The translations under genes were made by a program, and so were the position numbers. The notes under the pieces are model-generated. The model worked only from the letters and a program-made list of their open reading frames with translations. It had not been told where the DNA came from and did not search any database. Source: a virus. From it: a DNA stretch of 64,000 bases. The number at the start of each line of letters is the position of its first letter. Positions within the stretch are counted from its first letter, which is position 1. The stretch is from positions 298,103 to 362,102 of IMG/VR virus record IMGVR_UViG_3300045970_000794; one strand, given 5' to 3'. Below are positions 39,978-49,119 of this stretch, piece after piece.

Positions 39978-40486
39978 TATTTTTTATTTAATATTGGTAA
40001 TAATTTTCTTTTAACGATGTCAATGGTTGCAATAACATTACGAGCATCCTCATCAGTAAATAGACTTTGTTTACCCTTATTATGGATTCTAGCTACAATA
40101 TTCTTCAATTCATTACCAGCAAGCATGGCACGCTCATTCTCGGTCATTTTACCCCTACTCTCAATCTGCTTTTTAAGTTCAGACATCGGAATGCGTCTCT
40201 TAACATTCTTATACCTTTCAACCTTATTCTTAGGTTTAGTAATTAAATTATTATACTCTTCAATGTAATTATCATCAGCTTTAATGATATCATTGAATAT
40301 TGATTCGACATAATTAGTTGCCTCATCACCAAACATATTTTGTTTAATTAATAAGAAATACTTCTTGAAATCATCACCATATTCATTAGTGAAAATAACA
40401 CCAATTCGCTTATTCTCTTGGATAAGCAACATGGTAGTGAATAAATCAAATTCATTTATTTTTACTTCATTATCGATTATTGCCAT
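39977..40486 (-). CDS. hypothetical protein (169 aa)
   Basis: All-helical with basic clusters (NVKRRIPMSELKKQIESRGK). First gene after the promoter at 40510. Function unknown. Confidence 0.66.
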
Positions 40487-40509
40487 TATCTTTAAATTTT
40501 AATTTGATG

Positions 40510-40541
40510 CAAAGATAATACAATTTATTTAAAAAACCAAA
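40510..40541 (-). promoter_or_regulatory. Bacteroidota-type promoter
   Basis: -7 TATCTTTG (40510-40517), -33 TTTGG (40537-40541), just downstream of a terminator, as expected at an operon boundary. Confidence 0.7.
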
Positions 40542-40552
40542 CTTTTTTACAT

Positions 40553-40591
40553 AAAAAAAGCCCCATTATTTTGGGTCCTATCTTATTGGGC
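40553..40591 (-). terminator. probable Rho-independent terminator
   Basis: On the minus strand GCCC and GGGGC arms, with an inner CCCA/TGGG pairing, are followed by seven T. It overlaps the stop of the 140-aa gene. Confidence 0.5.
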
Positions 40592-41005
40592 TACTGCCAT
40601 CGCTTTTCCAGCTTTATTTACAATGTTTTTAATTTTAATTAATTCATCCAGTGTAAATTCATAATGACCTTCACCATTAGACATTTTTTCTCTATTTAAT
40701 TTTTTTCTGAACAATGACCTTGCCGATGCATTATCAGAATCTGACCATAATTGGCGAATAACTTCAGCATGATTAATCATAGGATTGTTCAATACTGAGG
40801 AAACTGAAGCATATAAAGCTTTTCCACCCTTTTCATCAGAATTAAGAGCTACACCAACATCAGAATCCTTTTGTGGTTCCTCAGTTTCTGGTTTCTTAAT
40901 ATGTGGCTCTGGTTTCCTAGGAGCTGGATTATTATTAGTTTCTTCCTTTTCTTCTAAAAAGCTTTCTCTTAACTTTAGTCTTAATTTTTCTTGAATATCT
41001 TTCAT
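40583..41005 (-). CDS. hypothetical protein with disordered N-terminus (140 aa)
   Basis: Residues ~15-50 are rich in Glu, Pro and Asn and probably disordered (APRKPEPHIKKPETEEPQ). The C-terminal part is helical (FTLDELIKIKNIVNKAGKAM). It could be a phage particle or scaffold-type protein, but this is not shown. Confidence 0.64.
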   Translation of the reverse strand: MKDIQEKLRLKLRESFLEEKEETNNNPAPRKPEPHIKKPETEEPQKDSDVGVALNSDEKGGKALYASVSSVLNNPMINHAEVIRQLWSDSDNASARSLFRKKLNREKMSNGEGHYEFTLDELIKIKNIVNKAGKAMAVAQ

Positions 41006-41047
41006 GGCAATATCATTTTCATATAAATATCCAAAAAAATAGTAAAA

Positions 41048-41455
41048 TTAATCCTCAGAGTCGAATAATTCATTTAAACGTCTAACTCTATCATCTGGGT
41101 TTAATAGCAATAACCAATCAATTGATGACATGTAAGCTGAAAAATTACTAAATGCCAATGGTTCAGAAGCTTCAGCTATTCTTAATGCTGGCTCTTTCTT
41201 CAATTCAGAATACATATCATATTGTAAATCAACAATCTTATTCTGAATCTTAATTACTTCATCATTAAACCACGGATATATTATTTCATATACTTCATCT
41301 GCATTTAAATTACCGAATATTGATATTAGCTCAGAAATTAAATCACCAGGGTTTAACTTCTTACCATTCGCTAGGTCAAAAATGAAGATACTAGTTAATC
41401 CAGTAAGGATAAACCGATAATTTCGTTTAACATATTTTAATATAATCTCTTCCAT
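41048..41455 (-). CDS. hypothetical protein (135 aa)
   Basis: Begins EEIILKYVKRNYRFILTGL and has an NADEVYEIIYPWFNDE segment. Both have counterparts in the 147-aa protein at 44220 (ILKYLYRHYDVRIDG; NTYEIVKDWYYRLRRD), so the two are probably paralogues. Function unknown. Confidence 0.65.
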   Translation of the reverse strand: MEEIILKYVKRNYRFILTGLTSIFIFDLANGKKLNPGDLISELISIFGNLNADEVYEIIYPWFNDEVIKIQNKIVDLQYDMYSELKKEPALRIAEASEPLAFSNFSAYMSSIDWLLLLNPDDRVRRLNELFDSED

Positions 41456-41460
41456 TGAAT

Positions 41461-41841
41461 TTATTCGATATCAATATAAGTATCTGGTAATGTTATGAAA
41501 TCCCAGTACTTTGCAGCGTTTTCAGTCATTCGAGTGTATATTACTTTTTCTCTAATCCATTCACTGTATATAGTATGAGCTAACATTTTGTCCAATCCGA
41601 ATGTTTCACTTAATAATGCAGTAATTTTATCCGAATCAAAATATTTTGTTTTACTAGTATCAGAATCGTGTAAACCTAAATCATTCTTCTTGAAAATATA
41701 AACCATCGAACCTTTTACCACAACATATGAATGCCGTTCAATCAGTCGAACCGCTTTATAATATAATTGAGCTGGGATGCCTAGACATTCCAACTCAATA
41801 TATCTTTTTTTAATTAATAAATTTCGCTCATCTTGTTTCAT
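41461..41841 (-). CDS. hypothetical protein (126 aa)
   Basis: Start at 41841 (MKQDERNLLIKKRYIELECL), where TAATG couples it to the sigma factor gene. A YSEWIREKVIYTR segment is similar in plan to the 135-aa neighbour. Function unknown; the coupling could point to a sigma-related role. Confidence 0.63.
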   Translation of the reverse strand: MKQDERNLLIKKRYIELECLGIPAQLYYKAVRLIERHSYVVVKGSMVYIFKKNDLGLHDSDTSKTKYFDSDKITALLSETFGLDKMLAHTIYSEWIREKVIYTRMTENAAKYWDFITLPDTYIDIE

Positions 41842-42716
41842 TATTCTTGGTAATGAACAGCCCAATTATTAGAAATGGCTTTACGTTGAAGTATCTTAAT
41901 TGAATTATCCCTTATCTGTCTGATTCTCTCACGACTTCTTTCTAAGATTACACCAATCTCAGCCAATGTTTTTGGCTTTTCACCAGTTAAACCATATGAT
42001 AGTATGATTACCTCACGCTGAACTGGTGATAATACACTAAGCATTTTCTTAATTTTTTCAGTTTCATCTTCGGAAGTTAAGATGTAATCAGTTAATTCGC
42101 AGTTATTATCTGCTGTGATATCAACCAATGTACTACCATCCTCATCAAGTTTAAAGTCTAATGATTTAACTTTAGTTTGATTGATTTCATAGATTTGCTG
42201 AAGCTTATCTAATGTGATAGTACCTTCCAACAATTCGAAAAGTTCATCTTCACTTGGTTCACGATTAAATTTAATCTCAAATTTATTTTGAGCATTTCTA
42301 ACCTTATTAGCATCCATCAGTTTATTATTAGGAATCCTAATTAAACGGCCGTAATTGCTTTTATAAACCATAATACTTTGTCTAATCCACCATACCGCAT
42401 ACGAAATGAATTTAAATCCAGTGCTTGGGTCAAACTTTTTAGTTGCACTGATTAAACCCTCATTTCCTTCATTTACCAAATCTTCTAATTTACACCTATC
42501 ATCCACAAATAATTTTGCAACACTTACCACAAATCGTAAGTTAGATGTAATTAATATTTCATGCGCTACTTTATCACCATTAATTGCTCTTTCAGCATAC
42601 ATTAATTCTTCTTTAGGTGTTAATAATGGATATTTACTGATATCTTGTAAATATCTTTTAAATGCCTCTGAATCGTGCACTGTTATTTTAGGTGTAATAA
42701 CCAAAGTTTTCATCAT
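41841..42716 (-). CDS. sigma-70 family RNA polymerase sigma factor (SigA-like)
   Basis: At 291 aa it holds region 1.2/2.1 (LLTPKEELMYAERAINGD), region 2.3-2.4 (LEDLVNEGNEGLISATKKFD, then FISYAVWWIRQSI), region 3 and region 4 with a HTH (LAEIGVILERSRERIRQIRD). It lacks the long N-terminal region 1.1, like the short primary sigma factors of Bacteroidota. It probably directs host core polymerase to phage promoters; which class cannot be read from here. Confidence 0.93.
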   Translation of the reverse strand: MMKTLVITPKITVHDSEAFKRYLQDISKYPLLTPKEELMYAERAINGDKVAHEILITSNLRFVVSVAKLFVDDRCKLEDLVNEGNEGLISATKKFDPSTGFKFISYAVWWIRQSIMVYKSNYGRLIRIPNNKLMDANKVRNAQNKFEIKFNREPSEDELFELLEGTITLDKLQQIYEINQTKVKSLDFKLDEDGSTLVDITADNNCELTDYILTSEDETEKIKKMLSVLSPVQREVIILSYGLTGEKPKTLAEIGVILERSRERIRQIRDNSIKILQRKAISNNWAVHYQE

Positions 42717-42798
42717 AATTATTTCGTTTTAATATTTAGTTCTCTATTTAGGTCTCGTTTTTTAATTGTGTTATAAACTAATGAATATAGCGTCAAGA

Positions 42799-43260
42799 TT
42801 ATAAATTTAAATTTTTAACACTTTTTAATAAATCTTTTTCTAATAAACTAATTCTTTTGTCATATAGTTTCTTACCTTTAACTAATGCGATTTTAATTTT
42901 AACCAATCCCTTTTTATTAATGAATAGTGAGAGTGGTACGATAGTTAAGCCACCAATTTTAATCTCATTGGTTAATTTGCTTAGCTCACGTTTAGTTAAT
43001 AGTAGTTTCCTATCTCTTAATGATTCAACATTGTTATATGTACCTTCTTTATATTCAGAAATGTGCATATTTTTAATGAATAACTCATTTTTAGTAAATT
43101 GACAATATGATTCTTTGATTGATACTTTGGTATTCCTAATGGATTTAACCTCTGGACCAACCAATTGAATGCCAGCAATAAATTCCTCGATTATATGATA
43201 CTCATACTTAACTTTCCTATTTTCAGAAATAGTTTTATTATTTTCACTAACAATTTTCAT
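42799..43260 (-). CDS. smpB: SsrA-binding protein SmpB
   Basis: At 153 aa it is normal for SmpB. Matches include YEYHIIEEFIAGIQLVGPEV followed by KSIR, the SIKESYC(x)F block, and a C-terminal basic tail that would act as codon-anticodon mimic on the ribosome. SmpB brings tmRNA to stalled ribosomes. No tmRNA gene was found in the window. With RNase R (45309) it forms a ribosome-rescue pair. Confidence 0.95.
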   Translation of the reverse strand: MKIVSENNKTISENRKVKYEYHIIEEFIAGIQLVGPEVKSIRNTKVSIKESYCQFTKNELFIKNMHISEYKEGTYNNVESLRDRKLLLTKRELSKLTNEIKIGGLTIVPLSLFINKKGLVKIKIALVKGKKLYDKRISLLEKDLLKSVKNLNL

Positions 43261-43361
43261 ATCAATTTTAATTTATTATTAATTTCAAACCAATCTACCA
43301 TTGTCACACCACCAAAAGTAAACTCAGTTCTTAATTTTAAGATTTGCGTTTCTGTTATCAT
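43257..43361 (-). CDS. hypothetical peptide (34 aa)
   Basis: 34-codon frame (MITETQILKLRTEFTFGGVT ... NNKLKLI) whose TGA overlaps the smpB ATG (ATGA). Could be a short leader gene coupled to smpB. Confidence 0.42.
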   Translation of the reverse strand: MITETQILKLRTEFTFGGVTMVDWFEINNKLKLI

Positions 43362-43562
43362 ATTATGGTTTTTTTATTGGCTTCGCCTTTGTGGGTTATT
43401 AAAATGTTGCTCTTTTTTTAATTTTTTCATTTTGTTTATCTTCTTTCTCTTTGTCTAAAATTAATAATAATTGATGAGCTATCAAATATAAAAGATATAT
43501 TAGAAATTATTTAACTCGTGGAAAGCTTTTTTATTCGTCAATAATAGTTTATCAGTGTCCAT

Positions 43563-43742
43563 TTAATTCAAATTCTTTTTAAACACGTCATCATATTTTT
43601 CTTTTGCACTACTGCTGAATAATTTCCAAACAATATACATTAAAAATACTAATGACAGTACAATTAATACTAGTTTCCATAAGAAACAAAATAACATTAT
43701 TAAAATTGCCATGGCCAATGCGGCCCAAAATAAAGTTTTCAT
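43563..43742 (-). CDS. small membrane protein (59 aa)
   Basis: 59-codon frame with a long hydrophobic stretch (AALAMAILIMLFCFLW; LVLIVLSLVFLMYIVW) and a charged tail (SSSAKEKYDDVFKK). 12 nt from the nucleotidase gene. The 200 bp to its left (43362-43562) hold only tiny, doubtful frames (20 and 18 codons) and a GGC/GCC hairpin. Confidence 0.58.
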   Translation of the reverse strand: MKTLFWAALAMAILIMLFCFLWKLVLIVLSLVFLMYIVWKLFSSSAKEKYDDVFKKNLN

Positions 43743-43754
43743 AATTAATTTAAT

Positions 43755-44204
43755 TTAAGGTTTTATTAAATAAGCTAGTACCGAATCCCAATCTGGAAAT
43801 CGTTTACTACCAAAGAAAATTTGTTCCCACTCGGGTTTTAATAACCCTTTTTGTACACAATCATCAATCAAATACCTACCACGTGAAAGCGTTTTATCTA
43901 CACATATATGTAATTTATCACATTCAGCCAAACCAAGATGCTTTTCAACCCATAACCTTTTTTCCATATAACATAATGGATTATTAACTGAGGGTGCCGT
44001 CAGCAGAATAACATTGTATTGTTCTTTAAGCTTAAAATAAGCCTCAACAGCACCATCAATCGGTTCCAGATTTTCAAAAAACTTTAATTGAGATTGTGGG
44101 TAACTGATATTTGGGTTTTTATACCTAGCTAAAATGAATGCATGATAATAATCACACATAGTATCATCTAAATCAATATTACAAATCTCTTTCTCTAATT
44201 TCAT
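43755..44204 (-). CDS. 5'(3')-deoxyribonucleotidase-like HAD phosphatase
   Basis: At 149 aa, the HAD motif I is NIDLDDTMCDYYHAF (nucleophile Asp), motif II VILLTAPS, and motif III/IV KTLSRGRYLIDDCVQKG. The size and the DDT-CDY, TAPS and LIDD landmarks fit the NT5C branch that removes 5'-phosphate from deoxynucleoside monophosphates. It may adjust dNMP pools during host DNA breakdown. Confidence 0.85.
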   Translation of the reverse strand: MKLEKEICNIDLDDTMCDYYHAFILARYKNPNISYPQSQLKFFENLEPIDGAVEAYFKLKEQYNVILLTAPSVNNPLCYMEKRLWVEKHLGLAECDKLHICVDKTLSRGRYLIDDCVQKGLLKPEWEQIFFGSKRFPDWDSVLAYLIKP

Positions 44205-44219
44205 TTATATAATTATAAG

Positions 44220-44663
44220 TTAATATTCAGTATTAAGCAGTGAACTATACATAGTTCTTTCAGTTGCTTCAACAATTTTATCCTCTCTCCATTCCTCGTA
44301 AAAGGCCCGAATAATTGCTTCAGTATCATAGCACATTATTAGTGCTCTATAAAGTTGTTCCCAAGTTAATTCAGTGCCATAAGCATCAACCACTTTCCAA
44401 TCAACCATTGTTAATATAACATCACAATTTTTTAAAAAATCGTAAACATGACGGGCCAAATCTCTTCTAAGCCTATAGTACCAATCTTTAACGATTTCAT
44501 ACGTATTGCAGAAATTAAAAACATTTAAAACTTCGTAATAAACATCAGAATAAACATCAGAATATTGCTCACTAAACCTATTAAAAATTACAGTTCTAGC
44601 ACCATCAATACGAACATCGTAATGTCTATACAAATATTTTAAAATATATTGTTCCTCAGTCAT
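44220..44663 (-). CDS. hypothetical protein (147 aa)
   Basis: Helical; begins TEEQYILKYLYRHYDVRIDG. Probable paralogue of the gene at 41048. Function unknown. Confidence 0.66.
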   Translation of the reverse strand: MTEEQYILKYLYRHYDVRIDGARTVIFNRFSEQYSDVYSDVYYEVLNVFNFCNTYEIVKDWYYRLRRDLARHVYDFLKNCDVILTMVDWKVVDAYGTELTWEQLYRALIMCYDTEAIIRAFYEEWREDKIVEATERTMYSSLLNTEY

Positions 44664-44672
44664 GTTCCAATT

Positions 44673-44704
44673 GCAAAACTATAAAAAAAAATTGACAATT
44701 CCTA
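44673..44704 (-). promoter_or_regulatory. probable promoter
   Basis: -7 TAGTTTTG (44673-44680) with a -33 TTAGG (44700-44704) at 19 bp, the same variant -33 as at 9161. Confidence 0.5.
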
Positions 44705-44710
44705 ATAAAA

Positions 44711-45307
44711 TTACAACTTTATCTTATTATCCTCAAACTCAGCGATTAATTTAATCCTACTCCTACGATGAATACCACGTATGGTTGATGCCTTCATCTT
44801 CAATTCAACAGCAATATCCTTCAATTGAATGGAATCAATTACGTGTCTATTGAAAATAGTCCGTTCCAAATCATTCAATTTAGTATCAATTAATTTCAAC
44901 ATCAATTCAGCATCTACTTGTTGACTATCCTCAAGTTCTTTCTCATTATAGTAACTTAATGATTTATTAGCAATGTCAACCTGACATTCATCACAATAAT
45001 TTAATGCAATATTCTTTTTAACACTCTTACGCCTATATTTATCAATGCAAAAGCATTTGAATAACATATAAGCCCAAGTGATAAATGCACCTTTTTCTGG
45101 GTCAAATTTATCTAAATTATTGAATAATTTAATATAAGCTTCTTGGCACCAATCACTAGCTTCATGAGAATCATTCGCATATTTGTAACATACGATGAAT
45201 AATGTACTATATGTCTTACGATATAATTCATAAAATGCTGAATGTTCACCAGCAATAGCTGATTTAATTACAGAATAGTCAATTAATATAGTGTTTTTAT
45301 ATTCCAT
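44711..45307 (-). CDS. ECF-type RNA polymerase sigma factor
   Basis: At 198 aa it has sigma region 2 (FYELYRKTYSTLFIVCYKYA, then WCQEAYIKLFNNLDKFDP and FITWAYMLFKCFCIDKYRRK) and region 4 with a HTH (IQLKDIAVELKMKASTIRGI, then HRRSRIKL). No region 3: ECF layout. It is 1 nt upstream of RNase R. It probably serves a second class of phage or host promoters. No anti-sigma gene is adjacent. Confidence 0.88.
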   Translation of the reverse strand: MEYKNTILIDYSVIKSAIAGEHSAFYELYRKTYSTLFIVCYKYANDSHEASDWCQEAYIKLFNNLDKFDPEKGAFITWAYMLFKCFCIDKYRRKSVKKNIALNYCDECQVDIANKSLSYYNEKELEDSQQVDAELMLKLIDTKLNDLERTIFNRHVIDSIQLKDIAVELKMKASTIRGIHRRSRIKLIAEFEDNKIKL

Positions 45308-45308
45308 A

Positions 45309-47234
45309 TTAATTATATTTAGATAATTCGAACGCCCTTCTATCCAAAGAAACGCTCTTAACTTTAACCATTATCTCATCACCGAGTTTTAATTTATACC
45401 CACTACTACCAACAACGCAATAGTTTGATACATCTGATGTGAATTGTTCATCGGGAATGATATCACCCAATCTCATCAATCCCTCACATTTAGAATCAGC
45501 TAATTCAACAAATACACCGCTTTCAATTATACCAGTTACCACACCCATGAATATCTTACCAACTTTATCAGCCATATATTCAGTTTGTTTGTATTTAATT
45601 GATTCACGTTCGGCTTTCTGAGCTTTACGTTCTCTTTCAGATAAGTGAGAACATTTACCTTCTAATCGATTACCATTAACATTAAACTTGCTATCTAAGT
45701 ACCTAGTTAATAATCTATGTACCATTATGTCTGGATAACGTCTAATTGGTGATGTGAAATGACAATAATCTTGAAACCCTAAACCATAGTGACCAACATT
45801 ATGTGTTGTGTAGGTTGCTTTAGACATTGTACGAACGATTAATCGGTTAACCATATTTTCCAATGGTTTACCCTCAAGCTCTTTAATTATTTTTTTAAAA
45901 CTAGCTTTAGTATCAGCTGGGTTTTTAGTATTAACTTTTAAATCGAATTGAGCTAAGAATGTTTTTAATTCTTCAATCTTTTCATCATCTGGTAACTCAT
46001 GAGCTCTGTTCACCATCGGTAAACCATTCAATCTAGCGTATTCAGCTACTTTTCTATTAGCTAATAACATATATTCCTCAATCAAATTATTAGAATCCAA
46101 TGATTCCTTCACAATAATTTTAACTGGTTTCTTGTTTTCATCTAATTCGAATTTAAAGCTAGGGCTTTTCATTTCAATAGCACCTTTACTTATTCTAATA
46201 GCTCTCATTTTCTTAGCTAAATCATTTAGTATTACTAAATAATCACCTAAGAATGCACCTGATGGGTCACTAATAAATCTATTATCATCGCCACGGTCAA
46301 TACATTCTTGTGCGCTTTCATATGTAAACCTATGTCTAGAACATATTACAGTTCTACCCATCCAAGTGTTCATAATTTTAGCATCCTTATTCATTGTCAC
46401 AACCACTGAGAAACATAACCTATCTTCAAATGGTTTCAAAGAACAAATGTCATTCGACAAATATTCTGGAATCATTGGTATCACTCTATCAACTAGATAG
46501 ATTGATGTACCACGTGAATATGCCTCAGCATCGATAGATGTTTCTGGTCTTACGTAGTGAGACACATCAGCAATATGAATACCAATTTCATAACAACCCA
46601 TATCAACTTCTCTGAATGATAATGCATCATCAAAGTCTTTAGCATCAACAGGGTCAATCGTGAATGTAGGTACTTTACGGAAATCTCTTCTCTTTTTAAT
46701 TTCACGTTCAGTTATCTCTCTACTGATACCTTCAGCTTCGTCCAATACATCTTGTGGGAATTCGGTTGGTAAACCATATTCTTGGATAATTGCATGCATT
46801 TCAACATCATTATCACCAGCATCACCTAACACTTCAACAATCTTACCTAATGGACATTTATCTTGTGGTCTCCACTCGATTAATTCAGCAATAACTTTCT
46901 GACCATTTGTGGCTCCATTTAAGCGTGTTAGAGGCACGTAAAAGTCAACTGATAGTTTTCTATTATCTGGACGAAAAAATGCGAAATTATCGCTTATATC
47001 AATCCTACCGACAAATTTATCTTTGTATCTCTTAACAACTTTTATAACTTTAGCTTCTAGAGGTCTATCTTGAGACTCTATAACTTTTATTTCAACCGTA
47101 TCTAAATGTAACGCTTGATTAATATTTTCTTTTTGAACATAAAGGTCCTTAGCCATTTCATCCGATTGGAAATATGCTGACCCACTTAAATTCAATGTAA
47201 TTTTACCTTTATAGGTATCCCCTACTTTTATCAT
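45309..47234 (-). CDS. rnr: ribonuclease R (RNB exoribonuclease)
   Basis: At 641 aa it has N-terminal cold-shock-like OB domains, the RNB catalytic domain with TIDPVDAKDFDDALSF (the metal-binding Asp cluster), GIHIADVSHYVRP and HFTSPIRRYPDIMVHRLLTRY, and a C-terminal S1 domain (GKIFMGVVTGIIESGVFVEL). It is somewhat shorter than typical RNase R (700-800 aa), lacking an N-terminal helix-turn-helix extension. The enzyme degrades structured RNA 3' to 5', acts with SmpB/tmRNA on non-stop mRNAs, and could recycle host RNA. Confidence 0.95.
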   Translation of the reverse strand: MIKVGDTYKGKITLNLSGSAYFQSDEMAKDLYVQKENINQALHLDTVEIKVIESQDRPLEAKVIKVVKRYKDKFVGRIDISDNFAFFRPDNRKLSVDFYVPLTRLNGATNGQKVIAELIEWRPQDKCPLGKIVEVLGDAGDNDVEMHAIIQEYGLPTEFPQDVLDEAEGISREITEREIKKRRDFRKVPTFTIDPVDAKDFDDALSFREVDMGCYEIGIHIADVSHYVRPETSIDAEAYSRGTSIYLVDRVIPMIPEYLSNDICSLKPFEDRLCFSVVVTMNKDAKIMNTWMGRTVICSRHRFTYESAQECIDRGDDNRFISDPSGAFLGDYLVILNDLAKKMRAIRISKGAIEMKSPSFKFELDENKKPVKIIVKESLDSNNLIEEYMLLANRKVAEYARLNGLPMVNRAHELPDDEKIEELKTFLAQFDLKVNTKNPADTKASFKKIIKELEGKPLENMVNRLIVRTMSKATYTTHNVGHYGLGFQDYCHFTSPIRRYPDIMVHRLLTRYLDSKFNVNGNRLEGKCSHLSERERKAQKAERESIKYKQTEYMADKVGKIFMGVVTGIIESGVFVELADSKCEGLMRLGDIIPDEQFTSDVSNYCVVGSSGYKLKLGDEIMVKVKSVSLDRRAFELSKYN

Positions 47235-47285
47235 ACTTTTTTTTTTATTTTAATTCCATTGTTTACCTGATGGTTTTTCAACTGT

Positions 47286-47663
47286 TCACCCAGTATATGC
47301 ATCATATTTATAATAAAGATTATCTATATCATAAAGTCTTCTATTTATCTCTTCAAGTTTAGCTAACTGAAGGTCACGGTTTAATTCTGGCGTTGTTCCG
47401 TTAAATAAACCATTACCATAAGGAGCTTCATCATCATCGTCATCACAAACATCACCTTCTTGATTAACTAATATATCATCTAATGTGATACCACTATCAA
47501 ATGGTTTTGACATTCCAACTATTACTAGTTTATTTTTAAAACATTTAGTATATTCAAATATAAAATACTCAACGATTATATTATGGTTGAATCTAATAGT
47601 TATTTTTTCACTAGCACCATCAATATCCGACCAATCAATGTTATTATCCGTACAAAAAATCAA
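47286..47663 (-). CDS. hypothetical protein (125 aa)
   Basis: Contains an acidic run (CDDDDDEAP) and a C-terminal helix (LAKLEEINRRLYDIDNLYYK). Overlaps its upstream neighbour by 20 nt. Function unknown. Confidence 0.62.
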   Translation of the reverse strand: MIFCTDNNIDWSDIDGASEKITIRFNHNIIVEYFIFEYTKCFKNKLVIVGMSKPFDSGITLDDILVNQEGDVCDDDDDEAPYGNGLFNGTTPELNRDLQLAKLEEINRRLYDIDNLYYKYDAYTG

Positions 47664-47952
47664 CTAATATAGTTAAATTAGGGTGTACTTCATTAATTTT
47701 ATATTTTAACGTAACTTGATATTCGTTAATATTATTATTAGAGTTAAACACACCCATTTCAACATGTGATACATCTTTAAAAATATTATCACCACCGAAA
47801 TGAATGATACAATCCTCGAATGATATTAAATCAGAACATTGTGCCTTATCAGTCAGTAGTTTAAAACCTTCCCAAAATCTGGTTACACCATGCTTTTCAA
47901 AGATTTCTTTAATACTTTTATCTCTTTCTTCACTAGATGCATTCATTTTCAA
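47644..47952 (-). CDS. hypothetical protein (102 aa)
   Basis: FEKHGVTRFWEGFKLLTDKA and a strand-rich second half (NINEYQVTLKYKINEVHPNL). Function unknown. Confidence 0.62.
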   Translation of the reverse strand: MKMNASSEERDKSIKEIFEKHGVTRFWEGFKLLTDKAQCSDLISFEDCIIHFGGDNIFKDVSHVEMGVFNSNNNINEYQVTLKYKINEVHPNLTILVDFLYG

Positions 47953-48463
47953 CTATGTACTTTTTCGCTTCTTCATATGTCATACCTTCTGACATACGTT
48001 TTCTTAGGATGTAAGCACCTAGGCATACGCAGTTTTCACTAGTACCCCATGGTTCACTAGTTTTATGACATGGGCAGAATTCAACGTGGAAATTAGAATT
48101 TTGATTAAGAATTGCATCATCCAATTCCAATCTGATTTGTTCTTTCCTTGCTTTATTTTGTGCTCTAACCATTACAATGCTAGCCATTAATGAATTCAAT
48201 TCATCTTCAGTCATTTTTAAAACGTTAGTAAAACGTTCATTTTGTGATAATATACCAGAATACATTGCTTTTTGGAATTTTAATCCATCAATGATTGATA
48301 ATTTATTTTTACCACCAGTTTCAGCATTACCATCCAATGAGAATTCATCATCAGCGATTGTTGTTAATTTTTTTAATTGAGCATTAACATCTTTTAAATC
48401 ATCAATAGTTTTAGTAGTTTCAGATTCCAAAAAGTTTAGCAATAATTGCAATTTCATTTCCAT
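47933..48463 (-). CDS. hypothetical protein with C-terminal Cys cluster (176 aa)
   Basis: Long helices (LLNFLESETTKTIDDLKDVN; MASIVMVRAQNKARKEQIRL), then FCPCHKTSEPWGTSENCVC near the end, a likely zinc or metal site. Function unknown. Confidence 0.66.
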   Translation of the reverse strand: MEMKLQLLLNFLESETTKTIDDLKDVNAQLKKLTTIADDEFSLDGNAETGGKNKLSIIDGLKFQKAMYSGILSQNERFTNVLKMTEDELNSLMASIVMVRAQNKARKEQIRLELDDAILNQNSNFHVEFCPCHKTSEPWGTSENCVCLGAYILRKRMSEGMTYEEAKKYIVENECI

Positions 48464-48465
48464 TC

Positions 48466-48735
48466 TTAATATTTTTTTTTAATTATGTTATTTTCCGTTA
48501 TGTAAAAATACCTAACGAGTTTTTGAGCAAATATTGGGTTATATCCAAAAGCACCACATAAAAATGAACTTTCAGAAAAAAAACAAGTGTTATTTGATAA
48601 ATTTATCGCAATACATTCGTTATCAGAAACCCAGTTTTCCCATGTCATTTCTGGGTCTACTTCTTTCCACGTATCAATAGCAATAAATTTAATGTACTTA
48701 TAATTTTTTTGATATTCGCTTTCTATTTCACTCAT
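48466..48735 (-). CDS. hypothetical protein (89 aa)
   Basis: ATG at 48735 (MSEIESEYQKNYKYIKFIAI). A promoter-like sequence overlaps the start region (TATATTTG at 48739-48746), so the mRNA may be nearly leaderless. Function unknown. Confidence 0.6.
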   Translation of the reverse strand: MSEIESEYQKNYKYIKFIAIDTWKEVDPEMTWENWVSDNECIAINLSNNTCFFSESSFLCGAFGYNPIFAQKLVRYFYITENNIIKKKY

Positions 48736-48738
48736 GTA

Positions 48739-48769
48739 CAAATATAATAAATTTTAATGTATAATGCAA
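48739..48769 (-). promoter_or_regulatory. possible promoter without leader
   Basis: -7 TATATTTG (48739-48746) and -33 TTG (48767-48769) with a 20-bp spacer. The ATG is only 3 bp from the -7 box, so transcription would start at or next to the start codon. Confidence 0.4.
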
Positions 48770-48775
48770 GGAATA

Positions 48776-49000
48776 TTAAAGATATTTTGAATTGTAATAA
48801 GTTTCTGGCGTATCATTTAATAATATCTTCAAATCACCTAAAATTAATTCATTTATTTCTTTTTTCAATTTTAATTTACACCCCATTAATTTAATTGCTT
48901 CATATGTGCGATTAGGAAATAAACTAATTAATTCATTTTTAGTTGAATTTTTATACGTTTTAATTAATAAATTAATTTCTTTTTGACTCCATTTTATCAT
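48776..49000 (-). pseudogene. truncated homing endonuclease (Myb-like N-terminus only)
   Basis: The 74-aa frame starts with a SANT/Myb-like HTH (WSQKEINLLIKTYKNSTKNE ... YEAIKLMGCKLKLKK) and then reads ILGDLKILLNDTPETYY, the segment that in intact LAGLIDADG-type endonucleases leads into the catalytic domain. It stops eight residues later. The catalytic part is lost. Confidence 0.5.
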
Positions 49001-49119
49001 TTTGGTATTTATTTAGATTGTTGTTATCCTTTTAATATACCTTGATATTGAAAAAATCAACTTACTATAAAAATAAATTTGATAATTGAATGAACCCGCA
49101 TATATTCCAATTTTTCTCA

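Noticed and set aside
43362-43562. Two tiny frames of 18 and 20 codons
   Set aside because: No coding signature or coupling; the region otherwise only shows a GGC/GCC hairpin.
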